NCBI RefSeq assembly: GCF_014654365.1
Contig: NZ_BNAY01000012.1
Coordinates: 175,406 to 239,405 of the forward strand
DNA: 64,000 bases
DNA from: Amycolatopsis oliviviridis
GTDB lineage: Bacteria > Actinomycetota > Actinomycetes > Mycobacteriales > Pseudonocardiaceae
Reading direction: 5' to 3'
Part shown: positions 40,891 to 48,703 of the stretch, piece by piece
Position numbering within the stretch: the stretch's first letter is position 1
How the letters are laid out: every line of letters starts with the position of its first letter
Made by a program: the position numbers and the translations under genes
Notes under the pieces: generated by a model
Databases searched by the model: none
What the model was told of the DNA's origin: nothing
Seen by the model: the letters and a program-made list of their open reading frames with translations, nothing else

Positions 40891-43292
40891 ACCCGTCCGC
40901 CGATCCGTCCGAAGTGGACACCGCGTCGTGGCGAGGGCAGGACCTGCGGCTGGTACCGGCCGCGGCGACGGCCTGGCTCGGCACTCTTTCCGGGCTGCTC
41001 GGCGGCTGGTGGATCACGATGCTCTGCGGTGCGGCCGCCGTGGTGCTCGCGATCATCGCCGGTGTCCGTGCCCGCCGGACGGCGTCCCGGTGGGTGGCGG
41101 GCCTGGGCGCGCTCGCGGTCCTCGGCGTGCTCACCGCCGGTCCGGTGGCGCTGCGGATCCGGGCCGCCGAACACGACGACCTCCGTGCCGCCGCCGCACG
41201 GGGGAGCGACGCCACCACGAGGGTGGTGGTCACCGAGCGGCCACGTCCGGTCCGCGGTGCCGGATACGCCGATCGCCGGGCAGGCACCCGCCTGGTGGTC
41301 ATCGCCGCGACGGTGGACACCGTGGTGACGGGTGAGCGGGTGGTGGATTCGGCCGGCCGGATCCTCCTGCTCGCTCCCGCCGAGGGGTGGCTCGACCTGC
41401 TGCCCGGGCAGCAGGTCACCGCCTCCGGACGGCTCGCACCGTCGAAGGGGGCCGAACTGACGGTCGCGGTCCTCTCGGTGCGGGGCCCGCCGTCGGCCCT
41501 TTCGCCGGCGCCCTGGTGGCAGCGAGCCGCGGAATCGCTGCGCACCGGGCTCCGGAGCCTGTGCTCCGTCCTCCCGGAGGAGCAGGCCGGTCTCGTGCCC
41601 GGACTGGTCGTGGGGGACACGAGCACGCTCTCCCCGCGAGTCGAGCGCGAGTTCACGGACTCCGGCATGTCCCACCTGATGGCCGTGAGCGGTGGGAACG
41701 TGGCGATCGTCTGCGGCTCGATCCTTCTCCTGCTGAGAGTGCTCCGGGTCGGGCCGCGGACGTCCGCCGCCGCGGCCGCCGCGGGGCTCGCCGGGTTCGT
41801 GGTCCTCGCCGGGCCCGCGCCCAGCGTGCTCCGTGCCGGGGTGATGGGGGCGGTCGGGTTGCTGGCGCTCGCCCTGGGACGCCGGGGTTCGGCGCTGCCC
41901 GCGCTGGCCTTCGCGGTGGCGGGGCTCGTCGTGGCCGATCCCGCGATGGCCGCCGACTTCGGGTTCGCCCTTTCGGTGCTGGCCACGGCCGGGCTCGTCC
42001 TGCTCGCGCCGAGGTGGGCCGAGTGGCTGGTCGGACGCGGTGTTCCGGCCGGTTATGCCGAGGGGCTGGCCATCCCGCTGGCCGCGTTCGTGATGACGGC
42101 GCCGATCATCGCGGGCATGGCGGGGTCGGTCAGTCTCGTCTCGGTGGTGACCAACGTGCTCGCCGCGCCGGTGGTCGCCCCGGCCACCGTGTTCGGTGTG
42201 CTCGCGACCGTCGTCGGACCGTGGTGGCCGTCGGCGGGCAGGTTGCTGGTCCGGCTGACCGAACCCGAGGCGAGCTGGCTCATCACCGTGGCCCGGCACG
42301 GCGCCCGCGCGCCGGGAGCGGTGGTGGACTGGCCCGGCGGGTGGTGGGGCGGTCTTCTGGCGGCCGGGCTGCTCGTCGTGCTGCTCGCCGCCATCCGGCT
42401 GCGTCACGCCAGGATCCTGCTGGCGGTCGCGTTGGCAGGCGGGCTGCTCGTCTTCGTGCCGGTTCGCGTGCTGGCCCCGGCGTGGCCACCGGCGTCGTGG
42501 AGTGCCGTCGCGTGCGACGTCGGGCAGGGAGACGCCGTCGTTCTCGCTACGGGCGAGCAGGGGAGGGCGGTCCTGGTCGACACCGGGCCGGAACCGGGAC
42601 CGGTCGACGAATGCCTGAGCAGGCTCAGCGTGGACCGGGTCCCGCTGATCGTGCTGAGTCACCTGCACGCCGACCACATCGGCGGTCTCGCCTCCGTCTT
42701 CGAGGGCCGGTCGGTCGGAGCGGTCGCCGTCGGTCCTGGCCGGGCCCCCGCGTGGGCGTGGCAGCAGGTCGCGGACGAGACAGCACGCCGCGGGATTCCT
42801 TTGCTGGAACTGGGGATCGGGCAACGGCTGGACTGGCCGGGGCTGTCGCTGGACGTTCTGGGGCCGCGTTATGTCACCCAGCGGTCGGTTCGTGAACAGG
42901 ACGGCACGGTGATCAACAACGGTTCCGTCGTCCTGCGTGCCGGGACTCCGGCGGGCAGGTTACTGCTGACCGGTGACGTCGAACTCGCCGCGCAGGCCGA
43001 CCTGATGGCCGAAGGCGCCGATCTCCGGGCCGAGATCTTGAAGGTCCCGCACCACGGAAGCCGTTACACGGCGCCGGATTTCCTCAACGCCGTCGCACCA
43101 CGGGTCGCGTTGGTGAGTGTCGGTGCCGGGAACACCTACGGTCATCCGAACAAGTCCACTTTGGACAATCTGACGGCCGTCGGTGCCTCGGTCGCCAGGA
43201 CGGACACGGACGGCGACACCGCGGTCGTCACCGACACGCGAGGCCTTGCCCTGGTACGCCGGGGTGAGCCCCGCGGCCCGCCTCGCTCTTGA
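40887..43292 (+). CDS. comEC: ComEC/Rec2 DNA-uptake channel protein
   Basis: The protein has 801 residues. An N-terminal pair of helices and an OB-like segment precede the Competence domain: EEQAGLVPGLVVGDTSTLSP, then FTDSGMSHLMAVSGGNVAIV and about eight membrane helices. The C-terminal third is a metallo-beta-lactamase fold: ACDVGQGDAVVLAT, VLSHLHADHIGGL (HxHxDH) and PHHGSRYTAPDFL. In competent bacteria it forms the channel that passes one strand and may degrade the other. The start overlaps the comEA stop (ATGA). The comEA-comEC-holA order matches M. tuberculosis Rv2415c-Rv2413c. Confidence 0.95.
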   Translation: MNPSADPSEVDTASWRGQDLRLVPAAATAWLGTLSGLLGGWWITMLCGAAAVVLAIIAGVRARRTASRWVAGLGALAVLGVLTAGPVALRIRAAEHDDLRAAAARGSDATTRVVVTERPRPVRGAGYADRRAGTRLVVIAATVDTVVTGERVVDSAGRILLLAPAEGWLDLLPGQQVTASGRLAPSKGAELTVAVLSVRGPPSALSPAPWWQRAAESLRTGLRSLCSVLPEEQAGLVPGLVVGDTSTLSPRVEREFTDSGMSHLMAVSGGNVAIVCGSILLLLRVLRVGPRTSAAAAAAGLAGFVVLAGPAPSVLRAGVMGAVGLLALALGRRGSALPALAFAVAGLVVADPAMAADFGFALSVLATAGLVLLAPRWAEWLVGRGVPAGYAEGLAIPLAAFVMTAPIIAGMAGSVSLVSVVTNVLAAPVVAPATVFGVLATVVGPWWPSAGRLLVRLTEPEASWLITVARHGARAPGAVVDWPGGWWGGLLAAGLLVVLLAAIRLRHARILLAVALAGGLLVFVPVRVLAPAWPPASWSAVACDVGQGDAVVLATGEQGRAVLVDTGPEPGPVDECLSRLSVDRVPLIVLSHLHADHIGGLASVFEGRSVGAVAVGPGRAPAWAWQQVADETARRGIPLLELGIGQRLDWPGLSLDVLGPRYVTQRSVREQDGTVINNGSVVLRAGTPAGRLLLTGDVELAAQADLMAEGADLRAEILKVPHHGSRYTAPDFLNAVAPRVALVSVGAGNTYGHPNKSTLDNLTAVGASVARTDTDGDTAVVTDTRGLALVRRGEPRGPPRS

Positions 43293-43309
43293 GACGGGCC
43301 GGCGGGAAC

Positions 43310-44575
43310 TCAGATGCCCAGGGCCTCGCGGACCGCGTCGGCCGAGGCGCTGACGGTGGCCTTCGGGCCGATCTTGTCCTCGACGGCGTCGAGGGTCTTG
43401 AGGCCGTCACCGGTGATCAGGAGCACGATCTCCTCGTCCGGGTTGAGCTTGCCGGTCTCGATGAGCTTCTTCGCCGTCGCGACGGTGACCCCGCCGGCGG
43501 TCTCGGTGAAGATGCCCTCGGTGCGGGCGAGCAGCCGGATGCCCTCGACGACCTCTTCGTCGGTGACGTCTTCGATCGCGCCGCCGGTGCGGTTGACCAC
43601 GTCGAGGACGTAGGGGCCGTCGGCCGGGTTGCCGATCGCCAGCGACCGGGCGATCGTGTCCGGCTTGACCGGCTGGACGACGTCGTGGCCCGCGCGGAAG
43701 GCCGCCGAGACGGGGGAGCAGCCGGTCGCCTGCGCGCCGAACACCTTGTACGGCGTTTCCTCGACGAGGCCGAGCTTCCCGAACTCACGGAAACCCTTGT
43801 CCACCTTGGTGAGCTGGGAGCCGGAGGCGATCGGGACCACGATCTGCGAGGGAAGCCGCCAGCCGAGCTGCTCGGCGACCTCGAAGGCGAGGGTCTTGGA
43901 GCCTTCGGAGTAGTAGGGCCGGACGTTCACGTTGACGAACGCCCAGCTCTCCTGCTCGGCGGCGAGCTGGGTGGCGAGCCGGTTCACGTCGTCGTAGTTG
44001 CCGTCGACAGCGATCAGGTCGCCGTCGTACACGGCGGTGGTGAGGATCTTGGCCCGCTCGAGGGTCTTCGGGATCAGCACGACCGACCGCCAGCCGGCGC
44101 GGGCCGCGGCGGCGGCGACCGCGTTGGCCAGGTTGCCGGTCGACGGACAGGCGAGCACGTCGAACCCGAACTCGCGGGCGGCGGCCAGCGCGACAGCGAC
44201 CACGCGGTCCTTGAACGAGTGAGTGGGGTTGCCGGTGTCGTCCTTGACCCAGACCTTCTTGACGCCCAAGGCTTTCGCGAGCCTGTCGGCCTGGATGAGC
44301 CGGGTGGCACCGGGTTCGGTGTTGGGGATTTCTTCGACGTTCGACGGAACAGGAAGGAGCTTCTTGTAGCGCCAGATGTTCTTCGGTCCGGCTTCGATGT
44401 CTTCGCGGCGCACGCGGCCGAAGTCGTAGGCGACCTCGAGCGGCGAGAAGTCCTCGGCGGAAACGAATTCGGGGGCGAGCGGCTGCCGGTGTCCCTCTTC
44501 CTTCGACACCAGTTCGACGGCCGGTCCGAGATCCGGGGTCTTGGTGGTGGAGGTCGTGCCGAGGGTTGCGGTCAT
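43310..44575 (-). CDS. thrC: threonine synthase
   Basis: The enzyme has 421 residues and is PLP-dependent, converting O-phosphohomoserine to threonine. The Schiff-base Lys is Lys122 in NPTHSFKDR, and PSTGNLANAVAAAAARAG is the phosphate-binding loop region. The N-terminal about 85 residues form the small cap domain. The form resembles the plant/actinobacterial class rather than short Firmicute ThrC. ATG 44575 is preceded by GGAAGGA. It is led by a SAM-I aptamer, so its expression should respond to S-adenosylmethionine. It is not next to hom or thrB here. Confidence 0.95.
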   Translation of the reverse strand: MTATLGTTSTTKTPDLGPAVELVSKEEGHRQPLAPEFVSAEDFSPLEVAYDFGRVRREDIEAGPKNIWRYKKLLPVPSNVEEIPNTEPGATRLIQADRLAKALGVKKVWVKDDTGNPTHSFKDRVVAVALAAAREFGFDVLACPSTGNLANAVAAAAARAGWRSVVLIPKTLERAKILTTAVYDGDLIAVDGNYDDVNRLATQLAAEQESWAFVNVNVRPYYSEGSKTLAFEVAEQLGWRLPSQIVVPIASGSQLTKVDKGFREFGKLGLVEETPYKVFGAQATGCSPVSAAFRAGHDVVQPVKPDTIARSLAIGNPADGPYVLDVVNRTGGAIEDVTDEEVVEGIRLLARTEGIFTETAGGVTVATAKKLIETGKLNPDEEIVLLITGDGLKTLDAVEDKIGPKATVSASADAVREALGI

Positions 44576-44589
44576 CGCGAGGTTCCTTC

Positions 44590-44718
44590 CTCATCTGCCC
44601 CGCCATGGCGGGCCGGAATTGGCACCGTGTTCGTCAGCTACCCCGCGATCGCGGGATGACAGGCTGACGCCGGTTGCCGGGGCTTCATCGGGCCGTTCCC
44701 TCTGCCCCTCTGGATGAG
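44590..44718 (-). ncRNA. SAM-I (S-box) riboswitch upstream of thrC
   Basis: Read on the minus strand, the RNA shows the S-box core in order. P1 is formed by CTCATC and GATGAG (44718-44713 with 44595-44590). AGAGGGGCAGAGGGA, GGCCCGATGAAGCCCCGGCA and ACC follow. A P3 arm lies over the GCGTCAGC/GCTGACG pair, then GGTGCCAATTCC, and a P4 arm of CCCGCC/GGCGGG. The Shine-Dalgarno GGAAGGA of thrC begins on the last base of P1, so ligand-stabilised P1 would block ribosome binding. No terminator lies between aptamer and gene, which points to translational control. Confidence 0.93.
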
Positions 44719-44855
44719 CGGTATTCGATTGTCGGCACGAGCATGAGCGCGTCGCCTCGCCAACACCGTACGACATGAGCCTCAGGTGGGGCCACCGTGC
44801 CCGGAACACATCACCGGACAAAGCACACGAGAGGAGGAGTGGCAGGATCGTCACC

Positions 44856-45842
44856 GTGACGACGCAAGCCTCCGCCCCATCGCCGCTGGTCCTGGTCCTC
44901 GGTGAGGAAGAGCTGCTGATCGAACGCGCGGTCCGCGCCGCTTCGGACGCGGCCAAAGCGGCCGATCCGACGGCGGATCTCACCCGGATCCGGGTGTCGG
45001 ACCTCACAGTCCCCGCCCTCGCGGAGATGGTCAGCCCCTCGCTGTTCGCCGAGGGCAGGGTGATCGTCCTCGAATCCGCGCACGACATCTCGCAGGAGCT
45101 CTCCGACGGGGTGATGGCCTACGTGAAGGCGCCCGCCGACGGCATCGTGCTCGTCGTCGTGCACAGCGGAGGCGGCCGGAGCAAGGCCGCGAAGGCGCTT
45201 CCCGCGGCCTTGAAGAAGGCCGGGGCGGAGATCGTCGAGTGCCCGAAGCTGACCAAGCCCGCTGAGCGGGAATCCTTTGTCCGCAACGAGGTCCGCCGGG
45301 TCGGCGGGAAGATCGACGGCGCCGCCGTGCTCGCGCTGATCGACGCCGTCGGCTCGGATCTGCGCGAGTTGTCGTCGGCCGCGACCCAGCTCGTCGCGGA
45401 CGCCGGTGGCACGGTCGACGAGCAGGCGGTCCGGCGCTACCACCGGGGCCGCGCGGACGTGAACGGGTTCGCCGTCGCCGAGAAGGCCGTCGCCGGTGAC
45501 AAGACGGCGGCGCTGGAGTCACTGCGCTGGGCGATGCAGCTGGGTGTTCCGCACGTGCTGGTCGCGGACGCCCTCGCCGACGCCGTCCGGACGATCGCGC
45601 GGGTGTCGGGCGCGGGCCGCGGGAACCCGAATCAGATGGCGGGCGAGCTGGGGATGCCGCCGTGGAAGGTCCGCAAGGCCCAGGGGCAGGCGCGTGGCTG
45701 GGGCCAGGACGGCCTCGCCACCGCGATGCGGGTCGTCGCCCGGCTCAACGCCGAGGTCAAAGGGGTCGCGGCCAACCCGGAGTACGCCCTGGAGCGCGCC
45801 GTCCTGGAGGTCGTCGACGCCCACGGCACCAGCAGCCGCTAA
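44856..45842 (+). CDS. holA: DNA polymerase III delta subunit
   Basis: The product is a 328-residue clamp-loader subunit that opens the sliding clamp. The N-terminal degenerate AAA+ domain reads LVLVLGEEELLIERAVRAAS, VLVVVHSGGGRSKAAKALPA is the region of motif II, and the three-domain layout to the C-terminal collar (LGMPPWKVRKAQGQARGWGQ) matches actinobacterial HolA (Rv2413c). GTG 44856 is chosen because the longer frame to 44775 adds residues outside the family; AGGA lies ten bases upstream. It is divergent from thrC and its riboswitch. Confidence 0.93.
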   Translation: MTTQASAPSPLVLVLGEEELLIERAVRAASDAAKAADPTADLTRIRVSDLTVPALAEMVSPSLFAEGRVIVLESAHDISQELSDGVMAYVKAPADGIVLVVVHSGGGRSKAAKALPAALKKAGAEIVECPKLTKPAERESFVRNEVRRVGGKIDGAAVLALIDAVGSDLRELSSAATQLVADAGGTVDEQAVRRYHRGRADVNGFAVAEKAVAGDKTAALESLRWAMQLGVPHVLVADALADAVRTIARVSGAGRGNPNQMAGELGMPPWKVRKAQGQARGWGQDGLATAMRVVARLNAEVKGVAANPEYALERAVLEVVDAHGTSSR

Positions 45843-45993
45843 CACCTACTGAGACCACGCTCACCGCTCACTGGACCGAGCCCGGCGATCAACGCGCCCA
45901 TGAACCGGGACCGGCGGACTCGTCTCGCCGGAAGCGCGCCAGCGCGACGGCGAGACTTCACCGGTCGCGCGCCCTCTCTCGGGCCGAAGGCCC

Positions 45994-46071
45994 ACGTAAA
46001 CGCGATGAAGGGGCGCCTTCCCGCGTCACGTGAGTGACAAGCGGGCCGGCGCCCCTTCGGCGCGTTTACGT
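45994..46071. repeat. intergenic palindrome 5 between holA and rpsT
   Basis: The arms ACGTAAACGCGATGAAGGGG plus CGCC (45994-46017) and its near-exact partner (46048-46071) pair over 24 positions with two mismatches. An inner stem uses CCCGC/GCGGG. It lies between convergent genes and carries the ATGAAGGGGC core of hairpins 1 and 2. The rest of the gap (45843-45993) shows nothing else. The gap's right end holds the direct repeat GCGCGCGATTA, which on the minus strand can fold as a short hairpin after rpsT. Confidence 0.85.
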
Positions 46072-46108
46072 CAGCGCGCGATTAGATCGCGCTGCGCGCG
46101 ATTAAAAA

Positions 46109-46369
46109 TCAGAGAGAGTTCGCGCGCTTCGCCAGCGCGGACTTCTTGTTGGCGGCCTGGTTGGCGTGCAGAACGCCCTTGGTCACGGCCTTGTCCAGCT
46201 TCTTGGCCGCGTCCTTCTGCAGCTCGATCGCCTTGGCCTTGTCGCCGGCGTCGGCGGCCTCGCGGAACTTGCGGATCGCGGTCTTCACCGAGGACCGGAT
46301 CGCCTGGTTGCGCTGACGCGCCTTCTCGTTGGTGGTGATGCGCTTGATCTGCGACTTGATGTTGGCCAC
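46109..46369 (-). CDS. rpsT: 30S ribosomal protein S20
   Basis: The protein has 86 residues: VANIKSQIKRITTNEKARQR, then RSSVKTAIRKF and KDAAKKLDKAVTKGVLHANQ with AANKKSALAKR, the standard S20 helical bundle that binds 16S rRNA. The GTG 46369 start has GAGGAG ten bases upstream. The frame extending to 46654 is not S20. A TAAGCT at 46489-46494 on the minus strand may be its -10, giving a leader of about 110 bases. The holA-rpsT convergent pair is conserved with M. tuberculosis. Confidence 0.98.
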   Translation of the reverse strand: MANIKSQIKRITTNEKARQRNQAIRSSVKTAIRKFREAADAGDKAKAIELQKDAAKKLDKAVTKGVLHANQAANKKSALAKRANSL

Positions 46370-46559
46370 GGGGGCGCTCCTCTTGAATCTCTCGGTGGTT
46401 TCACCGCCGCGCTGTGACCGGCCCTGCGCGCTCGTGAGAGCGGCGCGGGTTTCCTCCATGACGGAATGCCACACGGCGGTGAAGGGCAAGCTTAACAGCC
46501 GTCCCGGGCCGGATCGCGGCCGCCTCCGGGCGGGCGATTGAGGTACGGTGAAGATCGTA

Positions 46560-46690
46560 GTGCCTAGGGTTCCGCCGCCTGCCCGTTCAGCGAACCACAC
46601 AATCAGGGCAGGTGGGACAGGTCCGAGCGGCACCATCGGCGGGGCCGGAAGCACCGCCGTTCATCTGACGGGACAAAAGCCTGGAGGACC
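46560..46690 (+). ncRNA. ykkC-class riboswitch (guanidine-I-like)
   Basis: The conserved ykkC blocks appear in order and spacing. CCTAGGGTTCCG is at 46563-46574, a long P1a/P1b arm with CCTGCCC/GGGCAGG follows, then ACAGGTCCGAGCGG at about 46617-46630, and finally ACGGGACAAAAGCCTGGAGG at 46668-46687. These match the guanidine-I aptamer and its close subtype-2 variants for ppGpp, PRPP and nucleotide ligands. The ligand cannot be fixed by eye. It sits just upstream of an EamA transporter, which would fit guanidine export, the commonest guanidine-I output. Confidence 0.85.
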
Positions 46691-46726
46691 GGTGTTTTCC
46701 GCATGCGCGGAAAACGTGAAAGGTCC
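46686..46726 (+). promoter_or_regulatory. expression-platform hairpin masking the EamA ribosome site
   Basis: GGACC (46686-46690, the end of the aptamer) can pair with GGTCC (46722-46726). GTTTTCCGC (46694-46702) pairs with GCGGAAAAC (46707-46715) inside. The paired GGTCC includes the GG of the AAAGG Shine-Dalgarno before GTG 46730. Aptamer folding would use up GGACC and free the ribosome site, which predicts an ON switch. Confidence 0.6.
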
Positions 46727-46729
46727 GCT

Positions 46730-47608
46730 GTGAACGTCACCGCCCTGTCCTTCGTCATCGTCGCCGCCGTCATCCACGCGGGCTGGAACCTGGCCGCCAA
46801 GCGGATCCGCCGCGGCGGGGCCCGCTTCGTCTGGGCCTACTACAGCTTCTCCGCGATCCTGCTCGTCCCGGTCATGGCGGTCTCGCTGGCCGTGGAGCCG
46901 CAACGTCCACAGTGGACCTGGCTGCTCGCCGCCGCGGTCACCGCGGTGTTCCACGTCACCTACGGGGTCGTCCTCCAGCGGGGTTACGCCGTCGGTGACC
47001 TGTCCGTCGTATACCCCGTCGCCCGGGGTACCGGGCCGCTGATCTCGGTGCTCGCGGCCGTCGTGCTGCTCGGCGAGCGGCCGGGAGTGCTCGGCCTGGT
47101 GGGTGCGTTCCTCGTGGTCGCCGGGGTGCTGGTCATCGGTACCGGGCGGGCTCCGGCCCATGCCGACGCGACAGATCGCGAGGCTCGCCGCAAAGGCGTC
47201 GTGTACGGGCTGCTGACCGGGCTCACGATCGCCGCCTACACCCTGTGGGACGCGCATTCGGTCACCGGTCTCGGTGTCCCGCCGATCGTCTACTTCGGAA
47301 CCGGCGCGATCGTGCAGAGCCTGCTCATGGCGCCGTACGCGCTGAAGGACCGTGAAGAGGTGTCGTGGCTCTGGCGTGAGCACAAGCGCGAAATCCTCAT
47401 CGTCGGCTTGCTCTCGCCGATCGCCTACCTGCTGGTCCTCTACGCCCTCCAGATCGCCCCGGTGAGCCTCGTCGCACCCGCGCGGGAGCTGAGCATCGTG
47501 CTGGGCGGCCTGGCCGCCTGGCTGGTCCTGGGAGAGGCGAACGCCGTCCGCAGGCTGGCCGGCTCGGCGGTCGTGCTGGCGGGCATCACCGCGATTGCGA
47601 TGGCCTGA
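46730..47608 (+). CDS. EamA-family (DMT superfamily) exporter
   Basis: The protein has 292 residues and ten transmembrane helices in two EamA repeats, starting VNVTALSFVIVAAVIHAGWN and VVYGLLTGLTIAAYTLWDAH. VVLLGERPGVLGLVGAFLVV and AWLVLGEANAVRRLAGSAVV end each repeat, the usual E-rich loop of drug/metabolite transporters. It is distinct from the short EmrE/SugE guanidinium exporters often under guanidine-I control. GTG 46730 is chosen because the ribosome site and riboswitch platform point to it; an ATG at 46703 lies in the hairpin loop. The substrate may be guanidine-like or an amino acid. Confidence 0.9.
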   Translation: MNVTALSFVIVAAVIHAGWNLAAKRIRRGGARFVWAYYSFSAILLVPVMAVSLAVEPQRPQWTWLLAAAVTAVFHVTYGVVLQRGYAVGDLSVVYPVARGTGPLISVLAAVVLLGERPGVLGLVGAFLVVAGVLVIGTGRAPAHADATDREARRKGVVYGLLTGLTIAAYTLWDAHSVTGLGVPPIVYFGTGAIVQSLLMAPYALKDREEVSWLWREHKREILIVGLLSPIAYLLVLYALQIAPVSLVAPARELSIVLGGLAAWLVLGEANAVRRLAGSAVVLAGITAIAMA

Positions 47609-47631
47609 ACCCATCCGGTAGGGATTGAGCC

Positions 47632-48006
47632 ATGGACGTGCTGAGCAGCAGGGTGCTGATCCACCCGAAAGACCTCGACGTGTCGACGGCGTTCTATCGG
47701 GACACCCTGGGCCTCGCGATCGACAAGGAGTTCCCCGGCGGGACGGTGTTCTTCGCCGGGAACGGGTCGATCGAGATCGTCGGGACCGGGGAGACCGGCC
47801 CGACCTCCGACGTCGCGTTGTGGCTCCAGGTCCGGGACCTGCCCGCGGCGCTCGAGGAGCTCGCCGCGAAGGGCTTGGATCCGGTCCGCGGAGCGCGCCG
47901 TGAACCCTGGGGCCTGGACGAAGCGTGGATCGCCGATCCGGACGGCACCAGGATCGTGCTGGTCGAGGTGCCGCGTGAGCATCCGTTGCGCACCGACCCG
48001 CGCTAG
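47632..48006 (+). CDS. VOC/glyoxalase-superfamily protein
   Basis: The protein has 124 residues and one pair of beta-alpha-beta-beta-beta units. RVLIHPKDLDVSTAFYRDTL begins the first, and DEAWIADPDGTRIVLVEV ends the second with the metal-ligand Glu. The ATG 47632 has AGGGATTG upstream. It may be cotranscribed with the EamA gene 23 bases before. The substrate is unknown: the superfamily covers glyoxalases, dioxygenases and antibiotic-binding proteins. The stop overlaps that of the convergent methyltransferase (CTAG). Confidence 0.85.
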   Translation: MDVLSSRVLIHPKDLDVSTAFYRDTLGLAIDKEFPGGTVFFAGNGSIEIVGTGETGPTSDVALWLQVRDLPAALEELAAKGLDPVRGARREPWGLDEAWIADPDGTRIVLVEVPREHPLRTDPR

Positions 48007-48590
48007 GTCGCGGGCTTGATCGCGCGCAACTGAGCGGCGAGGGAAGCACCGAAGCCCGGCGGTTCCCAGGTCCAGGTCTGCAGGTCGGTGAAGCCGGCGG
48101 CCGCCGCTTCGTCGGCCAGTTCGTGGCGGGAGACCGGCAGCCATTTCTCGTGCGACGACAGCAGCAGCCTGCCGCCGGGGCGCAGCACGCGGAACAGTTC
48201 GGCGAACCCGGCCGCCCGGTCCTCCCACAGCTGCACGTTGTTGACGGTCAGCACCACGTCGACGCTCTCGTCAGGCTCGCCCGTGGAGTCCGCGGTGCCG
48301 TCTCTGAGCTCCACCCGGCCGCCGCATCGGCGGCGGGCGCGAGCGAGCATCTCCGGGGACGGGTCGACGCCGATCGCGCGGCCCGCGGTCTCGGCCGCGG
48401 CCCGCAGGCCGACACCCGGGCCGGGACCCACGACCAGGACTGTTTCGCCCGACTCGATCGACGCCAGTTCGACGACGCGAAGTTCGGTGGCAGCGTTGCC
48501 GTGCGCCATCGCCAGGCCACCGAACCGGCCGAGCAGTCCCCTGGGATGGCCGAACGTGCGATCGAGCATTTGGGACAGTGAAGTACTCAT
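48003..48590 (-). CDS. class I SAM-dependent methyltransferase
   Basis: The protein has 195 residues. The SAM loop is VLVVGPGPGVGLRAAAE (about residues 51-67), a variant of motif I with GPGPG in place of GCGTG. VDVVLTVNNVQLWED is post-II and FRVLRPGGRLLLSSHEKWLP is motif III. Such short UbiE/Methyltransf_11 enzymes methylate small molecules or lipids. The acceptor is unknown. The ATG is 113 bases from lepA, transcribed the other way. Confidence 0.82.
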   Translation of the reverse strand: MSTSLSQMLDRTFGHPRGLLGRFGGLAMAHGNAATELRVVELASIESGETVLVVGPGPGVGLRAAAETAGRAIGVDPSPEMLARARRRCGGRVELRDGTADSTGEPDESVDVVLTVNNVQLWEDRAAGFAELFRVLRPGGRLLLSSHEKWLPVSRHELADEAAAAGFTDLQTWTWEPPGFGASLAAQLRAIKPAT

Positions 48591-48703
48591 GCTTCGAGGT
48601 CACCACAGCTCACCACGGGCCGCATCGGGGATGACCCCCACTCGCACCCGGAGCGGCATGGGACCATAGAGGTGGCACACCCCGACCTTCGCGAGGAAAC
48701 CCG

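Noticed and set aside
45843..46108. Possible tRNA or small RNA gene between holA and rpsT
   Set aside because: No cloverleaf or TTC-loop pattern; the pairing is one long hairpin of the GAAGGGGC family.
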